Source: Oleiagrimonas soli (GTDB lineage: Bacteria > Pseudomonadota > Gammaproteobacteria > Xanthomonadales > Rhodanobacteraceae). Taken from it: DNA of 64,000 bases. The position numbers were made by a program, and so were the translations under genes. Of this stretch, positions 50,299 to 59,727 are shown piece after piece. Numbering within the stretch: the stretch's first letter is position 1; each line of letters starts with the position of its first letter. The stretch spans positions 1,720,823 to 1,784,822 of the forward strand of contig NZ_KN196470.1 in the NCBI RefSeq assembly GCF_000761445.1, read 5' to 3'. Below the pieces are notes generated by a model, which worked only from the letters and a program-made list of their open reading frames with translations, did no database searches and had not been told where the DNA came from.

Positions 50299-53200
50299 AT
50301 GCGCCTGACGACCATCAAACTGGCCGGATTCAAGTCCTTCGTCGATCCGACCACGCTGCACCTGCCTACCAACATGACCGGCATCGTCGGTCCGAACGGC
50401 TGCGGCAAGTCCAACATCATCGACGCGATCCGCTGGGTGATGGGCGAAAGCGCGGCCAGCCGCCTGCGCGGCGATTCGCTGACCGACGTGATTTTCTCCG
50501 GTTCCAGCGCGCGCAAGCCGGTCGGTCAGGCGATGGTCGAACTGATCTTCGACAACAGCGACGGCACTGTGCAGGGCGAGTTCGCGCAGTACGCGGAAAT
50601 CTCGGTCAAGCGCACGGTCAGCCGCGACGGTCAGTCGCAGTACTTCCTCAACGGCAGCCGCTGCCGTCGACGCGACATCACCGACATTTTTCTCGGCACC
50701 GGTCTGGGGCCGCGCAGCTACTCGATCATCGAGCAGGGCATGATCAGTCAGATCATCGACGCGCACCCGGACGAACTGCGCGGCCATCTCGAAGAGGCTG
50801 CCGGCATCTCCAAATACAAGGAGCGCCGCAAGGAAACCGAGACGCGCATCCGCCACACGCGCGAGAACCTCGAACGCATATCCGACGTGCGCGAGGAAGT
50901 CGAAAAGCAGCTCGAACACCTCAACCGTCAGGCCCGCGCGGCCGAGCGCTGGAAGGGCTACAAGGAAGAACAGAAGCGCAAGCAGGCCGAACTGCAGGCG
51001 CTCGAATACCGCGGCGTGAAGCGCAAGCACACCGACCAGGGCGAAGGGCTGCGCCGCGCCGAACTGGAGATCGAGAAGTTTGTCGCCGAGCAGAGCGAGC
51101 TGCAGGCGCGCATCGAGTCTACGCGCGAGCATCATCATGGTGCCAACGAGCACATGAACGAGGTGCAGGGCGAGGTCTATCGCATCGGCGCCGAGATCGC
51201 GCGCGTCGAACAGCAGGTACGCCACAACAAGGAAACCGCCGAGCGACTGGAACGCGCCCGCAGCGAGGCCGATCGCGAGCATGGCGAACTGGTCCGCCAC
51301 CTCGAGACCGACCGCGAACAGTTGACCCGCCTCGACGCCGAACTCGCCGAAGGCACGCCGCAGTTGGAAACACTGCGCGCGGCCAAGCAGAGCACGGCCG
51401 AGGCCCAGCGCGAGGCCGAAGCGAAGCTCGCCGATTGGCAGGAACGCTGGGACAAGCACACCGGCTCGGCGTCCGAGGCGTCGCGCGCGGCCGAGGTCGA
51501 ACGCACCCGCCTGGACTATCTGGATCGCCAGGCGCTGGACCTGTCGCGCCGCCGCGAGGCGCTGCAGACCGAGCAGCAGGCCAGTGACGTCGATGCCCTG
51601 GCCGCCGCCGCTGACACGCTGAACACCGACCACGAGCGTCAGCGCGAGATGGTCGAGACGCTCAACGCCGCGCTCGACGAGCGCAAGCAGGCGCACGACA
51701 ACGTCGTCGAGCGCGAGCGCGAGACGCAGACCGAACTCAATCAGACCCGTCATCAGCTGCAGACCGCATCCGGTCGACTGGCGTCGCTGGAAGCCCTGCA
51801 GCACGCCGCACTGGGCCAGGATGAGGGCGCGGCCAGTGAATGGCTGCAGCGTCTCGGTCTGGACAAGTCGCGTCGCCTCGGCGAGGCGTTGCAGGTCGAG
51901 CCGGGTTGGGAAACGGCGGTCGAGACCGTGCTCGCCGGCATGCTCGACGGCGTGCTGGTCGACGATCCGCATCGGCTGGTCGACGATCTGCAAGGACTGG
52001 ACGACGCCAGCATCACGCTGGTCGCGCGTCACGACGCGGCGTCGGTCGCCGGCACCCTGGCCGAACGCGTCAAGGGTCCCGCCGCGGCGATGGCGCTGCT
52101 GGCGCAGGTGGTCACGGCCGACAGCGCCGCGGCGGCGCAGCAGAAGGTCGCCAGTCTTTCCGCGCAGCAGTCGGTCATCACCCAGGATGGTTTGTGGCTG
52201 TCGCCGCAGTGGGCGCGCGTGCGTCGTGCCGGCGACAATCAGGTCGGCGTGCTGGCGCGTGAGCGCGAGCTGCAGCAGCTGCGCGAACAAGTGCAGTCGC
52301 TGGAACAGCGTGTCGAGGCACTGAGCGAGCAGTTGGATGCGCTGCGCGACGAGAAGGGCGAAGCCGAGCGCGCGCGCGACGATGCGCAGCGCGAGCTGTA
52401 CACCGGCCATCGCCGCCTGTCCGAGCTGGCCGGTCAGCTGCAGAGCCATCGCGGCAAGGTCGAAACGGCACGGGCGCGCGCCGAAAAGATCGCCGGCGAA
52501 CTCAAGGAGCTGGACGAACATCACGCGGCCCTGCAGGAACAGACCCGCGAGGCGCGTGCACGCCTGGATCAGACCGTGTCCGGCATGGGCGATCTGGAAG
52601 ACCGCCGCCGCGAACTGGACAACGAACGTCGCAGCCTGCTCGAAGCGCGCGAGGAAGCGCGCATGAATGCGCGCGACGCCTCCGATCAGTCGCACGAGTT
52701 GGCGTTGCGGCTGGAATCGCGTCGTTCGTCGCAGCAGTCGCTGAAGCAATCCGTGTCGCGCATGGAAGCCCAGTTGCAGCAGTTGCTGGCGCGACGCGAA
52801 GCGATCGAGGAGCAGCTCGCGGAGGGCGCCAGCCCGATCGCCGAACTCGAAGCCGAACGCCAGGCCTGTCTGGATCAGCGCCTGCTGGTCGACAAGAAGC
52901 TGGTCGAAGCGCGCCGCGCCGTCGAAGAAAGCGATGCGCAGGTACGTCGTCTGGAGCAGGATCGCCAGCAGCTCGACCAGACGCTGCAGGGCAAGCGCGA
53001 CGCGTTGTCCGAGAAGCGCATGGCGGCGCAAGCGCTGGAACTGCGCGCGCGTCAGCTAGAAGAATCCATCGCCCAGCTCGGTCTGGAACCGGACGCGCTG
53101 CTCGAGGAACTCGCCGAAGACGCGGACGCGTCGGTCTGGCAGAAGGACCTGGAGACGCTGGCGCAGCGCATCCAGCGTCTGGAGCCGGTGAACCTGGCAG

Positions 53201-53796
53201 CGATCCAGGAATACGACGAGCAGGCCGAGCGCAAGAAATACCTCGATGCGCAGCTGGAAGATCTGACCAGCGCGCTGGAAACGCTGGAGAACGCGATCAA
53301 GAAGATCGACCGCGAGACCCGACAGCGCTTCAAGGAGACCTTCGACAAGGTCAACGCCGGCATGCAGGAGCTGTTCCCGCGCCTGTTCGGCGGCGGTCAC
53401 GGCTACCTGGAGCTGACCGGCGACGATCTGCTGAATACGGGCGTCACCATCATGGCGCGGCCGCCGGGCAAGCGCGTCAGCAACATTTCGCTGCTGTCCG
53501 GCGGCGAGAAGGCCATGACCGCGGTGTCGCTGGTGTTCTCGATCTTCGAGCTCAATCCGGCGCCGTTCTGTCTGCTCGACGAGGTCGACGCGCCGCTGGA
53601 CGAGGCCAATGTCGGCCGTTTCTCCAGCGTGGTGAAGGAGATGAGCGACCGCGTGCAGTTCCTGTTCGTGACCCACAACAAGTCGACCATGGAGGCCGCC
53701 GAGCAGATGTGCGGCGTGACCATGCGCGAGCCGGGCGTGTCGCGTCTGGTGCAGGTCGACCTGGCCGAAGCCGCGCGTCTGGCCGGCGCCGCCTGA
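50299..53796 (+). CDS. smc: Chromosome segregation protein SMC
   Basis: A 1165-residue SMC ATPase that organises and segregates the chromosome. The N-terminal Walker A is GPNGCGKSN (about 33-41). Two long coiled coils (about 170-500 and 665-1000) surround a hinge (about 520-645). The C-terminal head has the signature LLSGGEKAMTAV and Walker B FCLLDEVDAPLDEANV. It has the length of true SMC rather than MukB. No scpA or scpB is in the window. zipA, a division gene, follows after 116 bases. Confidence 0.97.
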   Translation: MRLTTIKLAGFKSFVDPTTLHLPTNMTGIVGPNGCGKSNIIDAIRWVMGESAASRLRGDSLTDVIFSGSSARKPVGQAMVELIFDNSDGTVQGEFAQYAEISVKRTVSRDGQSQYFLNGSRCRRRDITDIFLGTGLGPRSYSIIEQGMISQIIDAHPDELRGHLEEAAGISKYKERRKETETRIRHTRENLERISDVREEVEKQLEHLNRQARAAERWKGYKEEQKRKQAELQALEYRGVKRKHTDQGEGLRRAELEIEKFVAEQSELQARIESTREHHHGANEHMNEVQGEVYRIGAEIARVEQQVRHNKETAERLERARSEADREHGELVRHLETDREQLTRLDAELAEGTPQLETLRAAKQSTAEAQREAEAKLADWQERWDKHTGSASEASRAAEVERTRLDYLDRQALDLSRRREALQTEQQASDVDALAAAADTLNTDHERQREMVETLNAALDERKQAHDNVVERERETQTELNQTRHQLQTASGRLASLEALQHAALGQDEGAASEWLQRLGLDKSRRLGEALQVEPGWETAVETVLAGMLDGVLVDDPHRLVDDLQGLDDASITLVARHDAASVAGTLAERVKGPAAAMALLAQVVTADSAAAAQQKVASLSAQQSVITQDGLWLSPQWARVRRAGDNQVGVLARERELQQLREQVQSLEQRVEALSEQLDALRDEKGEAERARDDAQRELYTGHRRLSELAGQLQSHRGKVETARARAEKIAGELKELDEHHAALQEQTREARARLDQTVSGMGDLEDRRRELDNERRSLLEAREEARMNARDASDQSHELALRLESRRSSQQSLKQSVSRMEAQLQQLLARREAIEEQLAEGASPIAELEAERQACLDQRLLVDKKLVEARRAVEESDAQVRRLEQDRQQLDQTLQGKRDALSEKRMAAQALELRARQLEESIAQLGLEPDALLEELAEDADASVWQKDLETLAQRIQRLEPVNLAAIQEYDEQAERKKYLDAQLEDLTSALETLENAIKKIDRETRQRFKETFDKVNAGMQELFPRLFGGGHGYLELTGDDLLNTGVTIMARPPGKRVSNISLLSGGEKAMTAVSLVFSIFELNPAPFCLLDEVDAPLDEANVGRFSSVVKEMSDRVQFLFVTHNKSTMEAAEQMCGVTMREPGVSRLVQVDLAEAARLAGAA

Positions 53797-53819
53797 ACCA
53801 CGGCCGTTCGGACGGTTGG

Positions 53820-53841
53820 CTTGCGCCGCGACAGGCGCAAG
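53820..53841 (+). repeat. Stem-loop between smc and zipA
   Basis: CTTGCGCC and GGCGCAAG form an 8-bp stem with a 6-base loop, without a T-tract. It may punctuate the smc-zipA message. Confidence 0.45.
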
Positions 53842-53912
53842 AATAGGCGTTGACGTCGATGCGCTCGGCATCGGCACGCATACTGTTCGCGCACGCATTT
53901 CTGGAGTAGGGC

Positions 53913-54773
53913 ATGCACTGGAACCCCGCCGTCGGCATTCCGCTGTTGATCATCGGCTTGATCGTGCTGGCCTCGATCTGGCTGTTCGGCCAACCACGCA
54001 AACCCGGGCAGGGACGTCGCCAGCCCGCGCCGCCCCCCAGTGGCGGCCGCGCCGAGCGCCGCGAACCGACGCTCGGCGGGGACCACGCGGATGCCGACGC
54101 CGAGTACGACGCCGACGAATCGCTGCGCACCACGCAGGTCGAACCGTTCCAGGCCTCGCTGCTGAACGAGCACCGTGAAGCCGAGGACGAAGCGGACGAC
54201 GTGGAAGATGTCGAGCTTCCGCCGATCACGCCGACACCGCGCGCCGCGCATGTGCCACCGGCTTCACCGCCGCGTCCGGCGCCCGATGCGCTTCGTTCCG
54301 GCGTCGGGCAGCGTCCGGCGGATCTGCCTGTGGAGCGCATCGTCGCGGTGAACGTGGTCGCCCCCGGGCACGCGGTATTCCAGGGCGCCGACCTGGTGGT
54401 GGCGGCCGACAAGGCCGGTTTGGAATTCGGCCACAAGGGCATCTTCCACCGCCTGCTCGAAGGCAAGCCCGAACTCGGGCCGGTGTTCAGCGTGGCCAAC
54501 ATGCTGCAGCCGGGCAGTTTCGATCTCAGTCGCGTGGTCGATCTGACCACCACCGGTCTGAGTTTCTTCATGACCCTGCCGGGCCCGGTGTCGGCGCTGG
54601 ATGCGTGGGACGCGATGCTGCCCACGGCGCAGCGCATGGCCGAGCTGCTGGGCGGTCAGGTGCTGGACGACGAGCACAACGCGCTGGGTCGCCAGCGCAT
54701 CGCGCATATCCGCGACGAGTTGCGCGCCTGGGATCGCAAGCACCAGGGCGACGAGATCGGCTTCGGTTCCTGA
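53913..54773 (+). CDS. zipA: Cell division protein ZipA
   Basis: A 286-residue FtsZ-anchoring division protein. It has one N-terminal membrane helix (about 9-25, IPLLIIGLIVLASIWLF) with the N-terminus outside, a long Pro/Ala/acid-rich linker (about 30-140) and a C-terminal FtsZ-binding domain (about 145-285: VVAADKAGLEFGHKGIFHR, TTGLSFFMTLPGP). In many relatives ligA follows zipA; here it does not, and an acyl-CoA-binding protein gene converges instead, 28 bases away with no visible terminator. Confidence 0.93.
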   Translation: MHWNPAVGIPLLIIGLIVLASIWLFGQPRKPGQGRRQPAPPPSGGRAERREPTLGGDHADADAEYDADESLRTTQVEPFQASLLNEHREAEDEADDVEDVELPPITPTPRAAHVPPASPPRPAPDALRSGVGQRPADLPVERIVAVNVVAPGHAVFQGADLVVAADKAGLEFGHKGIFHRLLEGKPELGPVFSVANMLQPGSFDLSRVVDLTTTGLSFFMTLPGPVSALDAWDAMLPTAQRMAELLGGQVLDDEHNALGRQRIAHIRDELRAWDRKHQGDEIGFGS

Positions 54774-54801
54774 GTCGGTCGCGACGTGCGCTGGGCGGGT
54801 T

Positions 54802-55065
54802 TCAGACCTTGGCGCCCAGCGATCGCGCCAGCGTGACGTAGTTGCGCATGGCTTCCTCGTCGGACATGCCGGCAAGCTGCTCCCAGGCTTCGCGCTTGGC
54901 GCAGCCGACGAAGTCGAAGAATCCCGGCTGCGGGCCGCGGGCGTCGCCCTCGGTGGCCTGCTTGTACAGCGCGTACAGACGCAGCAAGGTGTCGTTGTCG
55001 GGCCGTTCCGGCAGGCGTCGCGCCGCCGTCACGGCGCGCTCGAACAGAGCGTGTAGATCGGTCAT
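54802..55065 (-). CDS. Acyl-CoA-binding protein
   Basis: An 87-residue four-helix acyl-CoA-binding protein. The residues of the fold and ligand site are visible in DTLLRLYALYKQATEGDARG, PGFFDFVGCAKREAWEQLAGMSDEEAM and the final YVTLARSLG. It binds long-chain acyl-CoA and buffers the cytosolic pool. These proteins are universal in eukaryotes but patchy in bacteria. The ATG at 55065 matches the family length; the frame extends 23 codons further. It is a single gene. Confidence 0.93.
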   Translation of the reverse strand: MTDLHALFERAVTAARRLPERPDNDTLLRLYALYKQATEGDARGPQPGFFDFVGCAKREAWEQLAGMSDEEAMRNYVTLARSLGAKV

Positions 55066-55176
55066 GTAGGAAGCACGGTTCTGCATTCCCCCTGAATGCA
55101 CCCGGCTTGTAGCACGCACCCGAAAAGGGGTCAACGCGGGCTAGAATGGGCCGGATCGATCCGATGCGGAGTAGCC

Positions 55177-55860
55177 ATGCCTTCCAGGACCCCCGTTCCC
55201 GTGCTGACCATCGACGGCCCTTCCGGCTCCGGAAAAGGCACGGTCAGTCGTCTGGTGGCCGAACGCCTGGGCTGGCACATGCTCGATTCCGGCGCGCTGT
55301 ACCGCGCCGTCGGCTACGCGGCCTCGATGGCCGATATCGACCTGACCGACGCCGAAGCGGTCACGCGTTGCGCGCAGGCGGCGAAAATTCGCTTCCAGCC
55401 GAGCGAGGACGGCCGCGATACGCGGGTCATCGTCAACGGCCATGACGCCACGGACGAGATCCGCACCGAGACCTGCGGCGCGGCCGCCTCCGCGGTCGCC
55501 GCCATCCCGGCGGTGAGAGAAGCTTTGCGGGACAAACAGTTAGCGTTTCGCAAGCGTCCCGGGCTGGTGGCCGACGGTCGCGACATGGGCACCGTGATCT
55601 TCCCGGACGCGCCGTTCAAGGTCTTCCTGACGGCCAGTGCCGCCGAGCGTGCGAAAAGACGCTATAAGCAGTTGAAGGAAAAGGGTCTCAGCGTTACAAT
55701 TTCCGGTCTGCAACGTGAGATCGAGGCACGGGATGAACGCGACGCCAGTCGCCCCGTGGCTCCGCTCAGGCCCGCCGAGGGCGCATTGCTCGTCGATTCG
55801 ACCGGCATGCCCATCGACGCGGTGGTTGCGAAAGTCATCGCCCTGGTGCAGCCGGATTGA
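55177..55860 (+). CDS. cmk: Cytidylate kinase
   Basis: A 227-residue kinase that phosphorylates CMP and dCMP. The P-loop GPSGSGKGT spans 14-22; [14 protein letters not shown] and [22 protein letters not shown] are family blocks. The ATG at 55177 follows GGAG; an upstream in-frame extension of 27 codons is not family-like. It is followed by rpsA, the conserved cmk-rpsA-ihfB order. Confidence 0.97.
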   Translation: MPSRTPVPVLTIDGPSGSGKGTVSRLVAERLGWHMLDSGALYRAVGYAASMADIDLTDAEAVTRCAQAAKIRFQPSEDGRDTRVIVNGHDATDEIRTETCGAAASAVAAIPAVREALRDKQLAFRKRPGLVADGRDMGTVIFPDAPFKVFLTASAAERAKRRYKQLKEKGLSVTISGLQREIEARDERDASRPVAPLRPAEGALLVDSTGMPIDAVVAKVIALVQPD

Positions 55861-56095
55861 AGCGGCGCGACAGTGCGGAGTAGGGGGCAAAGGGGCGGTC
55901 GCGGACGTATTTTTCAGCGTCTTCGGCGTGCTGCCGATGCTCATGTACGGACCCGTGCCGCGGCGCGGGTGACATCAACGGTGCCAAGGCACCCACAACA
56001 GGCGGGCCGTTTCATCCGCATGCATGCAGCGCAGTCCGGCTGCGAACAACCGACGGCGTGTGCGGGCGCGGCCTTTACCATTTTACGGAAATCAC
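55861..56095 (+). promoter_or_regulatory. rpsA leader region
   Basis: A 235-base gap between cmk and rpsA without a gene. It contains a GGTGCC/GGCACC hairpin (near 55980-55993) and an A/T-rich patch just before the start (ACCATTTTACGGAAATCAC). rpsA translation is autoregulated by S1 in enterobacteria through its leader; the length and weak ribosome binding site here would suit that. No convincing promoter hexamers were found. Confidence 0.4.
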
Positions 56096-57775
56096 ATGAC
56101 TGAAAGTTTCGCTGAACTGTTCGAACAGAGTGAACAGACCCTCTCCCGTCTCAAGCCTGGCGCCATCGTGTCCGGCATCGTGGTCGAGGTCCGCGCCGAC
56201 GTGGTCGTCATCAACGCCGGTCTGAAGAGTGAAGGTATCGTTCCGATCGAGCAGTTCAAGAACGAAAACGGCGACCTCGAGGTCGAAGTGGGCGACGAGG
56301 TCAAGGTCGCTCTGGAAGCCCTCGAGGACGGCTTCGGCGAGACCAAGCTCTCGCGCGAGAAGGCCAAGCGTTCCATGGTGTGGGACGACCTGGAAGAAAC
56401 CTTCGACAAGGACGAGATCGTCACCGGCAAGATCTCCGGCAAGGTCAAGGGCGGCTTCACCGTGGACATCCGCGATGTGCGCGCCTTCCTGCCCGGTTCG
56501 CTGGTCGACGTGCGTCCCGTGCGCGATCCGAGCTACCTCGAGGGCAAGGACCTCGAGTTCAAGATCATCAAGCTGGACCGTCGCCGCAACAACCTCGTCG
56601 TCAGCCGCCGCGCGGTGGTCGAGAGCGAGTACTCCGAGGAGCGCGAGAAGCTGCTGGAGCGCCTGACCGAAGGCGCGATCGTGCACGGCGTGGTCAAGAA
56701 CCTCACCGACTACGGCGCGTTCGTGGACCTGGGCGGCATCGACGGCCTGCTGCACATCACCGACATGGCGTGGAAGCGCGTGCGTCATCCGTCCGAAGTC
56801 GTCAACGTCGGCGACGAGCTGGACGTGCGCGTGCTGAAGTTCGACCGCGAGCGCAACCGCGTTTCGCTGGGCCTGAAGCAGCTGGGCGATGACCCGTGGG
56901 TCAACATCTCCCGCCGCTACCCGGTCGGCAGCCGCCTGTTCGGCAAGGTTTCCAACGTCACCGATTACGGCTGCTTCGTCGAGATCGAGCCGGGCGTCGA
57001 GGGTCTGGTCCACGTGTCCGAGATGGACTGGACCAACAAGAACGTCAATCCGGCCAAGGTCGTGCAGGTCAGCGACGAGATCGAGATCATGGTGCTGGAC
57101 GTCGACGAGGAGCGTCGCCGCATCTCGCTGGGCATCAAGCAGACCCAGTCCAACCCGTGGGAAGCCTTCGCCGCCATGCACAACAAGGGCGACAAGGTAT
57201 CCGGTCAGATCAAGTCGATCACCGACTTCGGCATCTTCGTGGGCCTGGAAGGCGGCATCGACGGACTGGTGCATCTGTCCGACATCTCCTGGCAGGGCAC
57301 CGGCGAAGACCTGATCCGCGACTTCAAGAAGGGCGAGGAAGTCGAGGCGGTGGTGCTGGCGGTCGATCCGGAGCGCGAGCGCATCAGCCTGGGCATCAAG
57401 CAGATGGAGCAGGATCCGTTCGGCCAGTTCATGGCGGTCAATCCGCGCGGAACCATCGTCAAGGGCACGGTCAAGGAAGTCGACGCCAAGGGCGCCGTGG
57501 TCGACCTGGGCGATGGCGTCGAGGCCTACCTGCGCGCCAACGACATCGCCAAGGAGCGTATCGAGGACGCCACCGAGCATCTGAAGGTCGGTGACGAAGT
57601 CGAAGCCCGCTTCACCGGCATGGATCGTCGCGGCCGCATGCTGCAGATCTCGATCCGCGCCAAGGACGAGGCCGAGCTGAAGGAAACGCTGGCCGAGTAC
57701 CAGGGTGCCGGCGGCGGCACCACGAAGTTGGGCGCGCTTCTGCAGGAGCAGATGAACAAGCCCGATTCCGAGTAA
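56096..57775 (+). CDS. rpsA: 30S ribosomal protein S1
   Basis: A 559-residue S1, the mRNA-binding ribosomal protein, with six S1 domains as in E. coli (557 residues). The first two (about 1-175) anchor it to the ribosome; domains 3-6 bind mRNA and show repeated patterns such as [49 protein letters not shown] and [25 protein letters not shown]. The ATG at 56096 gives [12 protein letters not shown], matching the family. Confidence 0.98.
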   Translation: MTESFAELFEQSEQTLSRLKPGAIVSGIVVEVRADVVVINAGLKSEGIVPIEQFKNENGDLEVEVGDEVKVALEALEDGFGETKLSREKAKRSMVWDDLEETFDKDEIVTGKISGKVKGGFTVDIRDVRAFLPGSLVDVRPVRDPSYLEGKDLEFKIIKLDRRRNNLVVSRRAVVESEYSEEREKLLERLTEGAIVHGVVKNLTDYGAFVDLGGIDGLLHITDMAWKRVRHPSEVVNVGDELDVRVLKFDRERNRVSLGLKQLGDDPWVNISRRYPVGSRLFGKVSNVTDYGCFVEIEPGVEGLVHVSEMDWTNKNVNPAKVVQVSDEIEIMVLDVDEERRRISLGIKQTQSNPWEAFAAMHNKGDKVSGQIKSITDFGIFVGLEGGIDGLVHLSDISWQGTGEDLIRDFKKGEEVEAVVLAVDPERERISLGIKQMEQDPFGQFMAVNPRGTIVKGTVKEVDAKGAVVDLGDGVEAYLRANDIAKERIEDATEHLKVGDEVEARFTGMDRRGRMLQISIRAKDEAELKETLAEYQGAGGGTTKLGALLQEQMNKPDSE

Positions 57776-57786
57776 GTACGGGACGA

Positions 57787-57814
57787 GTGCGGGGCGGTTT
57801 GTGCCGCCCCGCAC
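57787..57814 (+). repeat. Strong stem-loop after rpsA
   Basis: GTGCGGGGCGG and CCGCCCCGCAC (11 bp) flank a TTTGTG loop, followed by GGTCTTG rather than a T run. It may protect the rpsA message end or act as a weak terminator before ihfB. Confidence 0.6.
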
Positions 57815-57953
57815 GGTCTTGTCGAAGAAGATGGGGTATTCCTGCTCGCACGATGCATCCGCATGTGTCGCGCACAGGGGGAGCAGATAGCAAACAAGGC
57901 ACGGCTTGACAGGGGAGCTGTACGGTCTGTGCACCAGGGAAACTGCGGGTACC

Positions 57954-58241
57954 ATGACCAAATCCGAATTGATTGAAGCGCTGGCGCGCGGACAGACGCA
58001 TCTTGCCTACAGCGATGTCGAGATGGCCGTGAAGGGCCTGCTCGAACAGATGAGTCGCGCGCTTTCCGAAGGCGATCGCATCGAGGTGCGCGGCTTCGGC
58101 AGCTTCTCGTTGCACTATCGGCCCCCGCGCATGGGCCGCAATCCGAAGACCGGCGAAGCCGTGGCCCTTCCGGGCAAGCACGTGCCGCATTTCAAGCCGG
58201 GCAAGGAACTGCGCGAGCGTGTCAACAGCGGCGAGGATTGA
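57954..58241 (+). CDS. ihfB: Integration host factor subunit beta
   Basis: A 95-residue HU/IHF-family DNA-bending protein. The beta-subunit features are [11 protein letters not shown], the hairpin [31 protein letters not shown] with the intercalating Pro, and the C-terminal [13 protein letters not shown]. With IhfA it bends DNA at specific sites. The ATG at 57954 is chosen by family length. It lies 178 bases after rpsA; a TTGACA at 57906 has no matching -10. Confidence 0.97.
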   Translation: MTKSELIEALARGQTHLAYSDVEMAVKGLLEQMSRALSEGDRIEVRGFGSFSLHYRPPRMGRNPKTGEAVALPGKHVPHFKPGKELRERVNSGED

Positions 58242-58299
58242 TCGCCGCGACATGCGCGCACGGCTGTGCGTCGAAGGGGCAATGGGGTAGTCTCTGCGC

Positions 58300-58554
58300 A
58301 TGCGCATCCTGATCATTCTCCTGCTGCTCGTCTGCCTGGCCGCCGGCGTCGTGTTCGGCGCCCTGAATGCCGATCTGGTCGGTTACGACTTCGGTTTCGC
58401 GCAAGCGCAACTTCCCAAGGGCGGCACGCTGTTGGCCGCCTTGGTGCTGGGCTGGCTGCTCGGTGGTTTCACGGCATGGTGGGGCGTCAGCGCAAGACAT
58501 CTGCGCGACCGTCGCCGATCCCGCAAGGTGCGCAAGGACGCAGCCGACGCATGA
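58300..58554 (+). CDS. lapA: LapA (YciS) membrane protein
   Basis: An 84-residue protein with two membrane helices (about 3-22 and 43-63), the family residue pattern GALNADLVGYDF between them, and a basic cytoplasmic tail. LapA works with LapB in control of lipopolysaccharide synthesis, through turnover of LpxC. The lapB start lies inside its end, with the stop overlapping as ATGA. It follows ihfB, the conserved order. Confidence 0.93.
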   Translation: MRILIILLLLVCLAAGVVFGALNADLVGYDFGFAQAQLPKGGTLLAALVLGWLLGGFTAWWGVSARHLRDRRRSRKVRKDAADA

Positions 58555-59723
58555 ATCCGATCTACCTGTTGAGCGCACTGCTGCCGCTGGCTTTCCTGAG
58601 CGGCTGGTGGATTGCGCGCCGTGCTGGCGCGAAGCACTCCGGTGCCCGCGTGAACGCGTTGTCCTCAGACTATTTCCGCGGACTGAACTACCTGCTCAAC
58701 GAGGAGCAGGACAAGGCCATCGAGGTCTTCCTGCGCCTGGCCGAATACAATCGCGATACGGTCGAGACGCATCTGGCGCTGGGCAATCTGTTCCGTCGCC
58801 GCGGCGAGGTCGACCGGGCCATCCGCGTGCATCAGCATCTGGTCTCTCGTCCCAATCTCAGCGACGACATGAAGACCGTCGCGCTGCTCGAACTGGGTGA
58901 GGACTACATGCGCGCCGGTCTGCTGGATCGCGCCGAGACGCTGTTCGCCGACCTGGCCGCGATGAACGCCCACGCGCCCTCGGCGTTGCGTCATCTGATC
59001 GCGATCTATCAGCACGAACGCGACTGGCACCAGGCCATCGAGCACGCGCGTCGCCTGGAGAAGATGACCGGTCATTCGCAGTCCCGCGAGATCGCCCAGT
59101 TCTACTGCGAACTGGCCGAGCAGGCGCGCCATCACGGCGCGCTCGACGATGCCGCGAAATATCTCAAGCAGGCCTTCGAGCACGAGGCCGGCTGCGTGCG
59201 CGCGCACATGATCGACGGTGCCATGCATGCGCATGCGGGCGACGACGAAAAAGCCATCGAAAGCTACGAACGCGCGGCGCGCTCGAACCTGGCCTTCGTG
59301 CCGGAAATCCTACCGCCGCTGCTGGAAAGCTACGCGCGCGCCGGACACATGACGCGTGCCGAACATTTCCTGCAAGAGGTGATCGAGCGCTATCACGGCA
59401 TCTCGCCAGTGCTGGCGTTGACGCGCATCTACCGCGAGCGCGACGGCGAACGCGTGGCGGTGGATTTCCTCACGGCACAGTTGCGCATGCGTCCCTCGGT
59501 GCGCGGACTGATGGCGCTGATCGACGCCACCATGGACAAAGTCTCCGGCGAAGCGCACGCGAACTTCCTGATCCTGCGCGACCTCACGCGCAAGCTGCTG
59601 GCCGGGCAGGCGATGTACCGCTGCAGCCAGTGCGGCTTCGGCGCCAAGGCGCATCACTGGCAGTGCCCTAGCTGCAAGAACTGGTCGACGGTGCTGCCGA
59701 TTCTCGGCGTCGCCAACGAGTGA
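58551..59723 (+). CDS. lapB: LapB (YciM), lipopolysaccharide assembly protein
   Basis: A 390-residue inner-membrane TPR protein that directs FtsH to LpxC and so limits lipopolysaccharide synthesis. It has one N-terminal helix (about 4-20), roughly eight TPR units (about 35-340) and a C-terminal rubredoxin-like zinc finger with CSQCGF and CPSCKNW. E. coli LapB has 389 residues. The ATG at 58551 overlaps the lapA stop, so they are coupled. It is followed four bases later by a lipid-sugar transferase gene. Confidence 0.96.
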   Translation: MNPIYLLSALLPLAFLSGWWIARRAGAKHSGARVNALSSDYFRGLNYLLNEEQDKAIEVFLRLAEYNRDTVETHLALGNLFRRRGEVDRAIRVHQHLVSRPNLSDDMKTVALLELGEDYMRAGLLDRAETLFADLAAMNAHAPSALRHLIAIYQHERDWHQAIEHARRLEKMTGHSQSREIAQFYCELAEQARHHGALDDAAKYLKQAFEHEAGCVRAHMIDGAMHAHAGDDEKAIESYERAARSNLAFVPEILPPLLESYARAGHMTRAEHFLQEVIERYHGISPVLALTRIYRERDGERVAVDFLTAQLRMRPSVRGLMALIDATMDKVSGEAHANFLILRDLTRKLLAGQAMYRCSQCGFGAKAHHWQCPSCKNWSTVLPILGVANE

Positions 59724-59727
59724 GGCG

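Noticed and set aside
50143-53031. A 962-codon minus-strand open frame
   Set aside because: Antisense to smc; composition is that of a shadow frame.
57906-57934. A perfect TTGACA before ihfB
   Set aside because: No -10-like hexamer at 16 to 18 bases; not enough to call a promoter.
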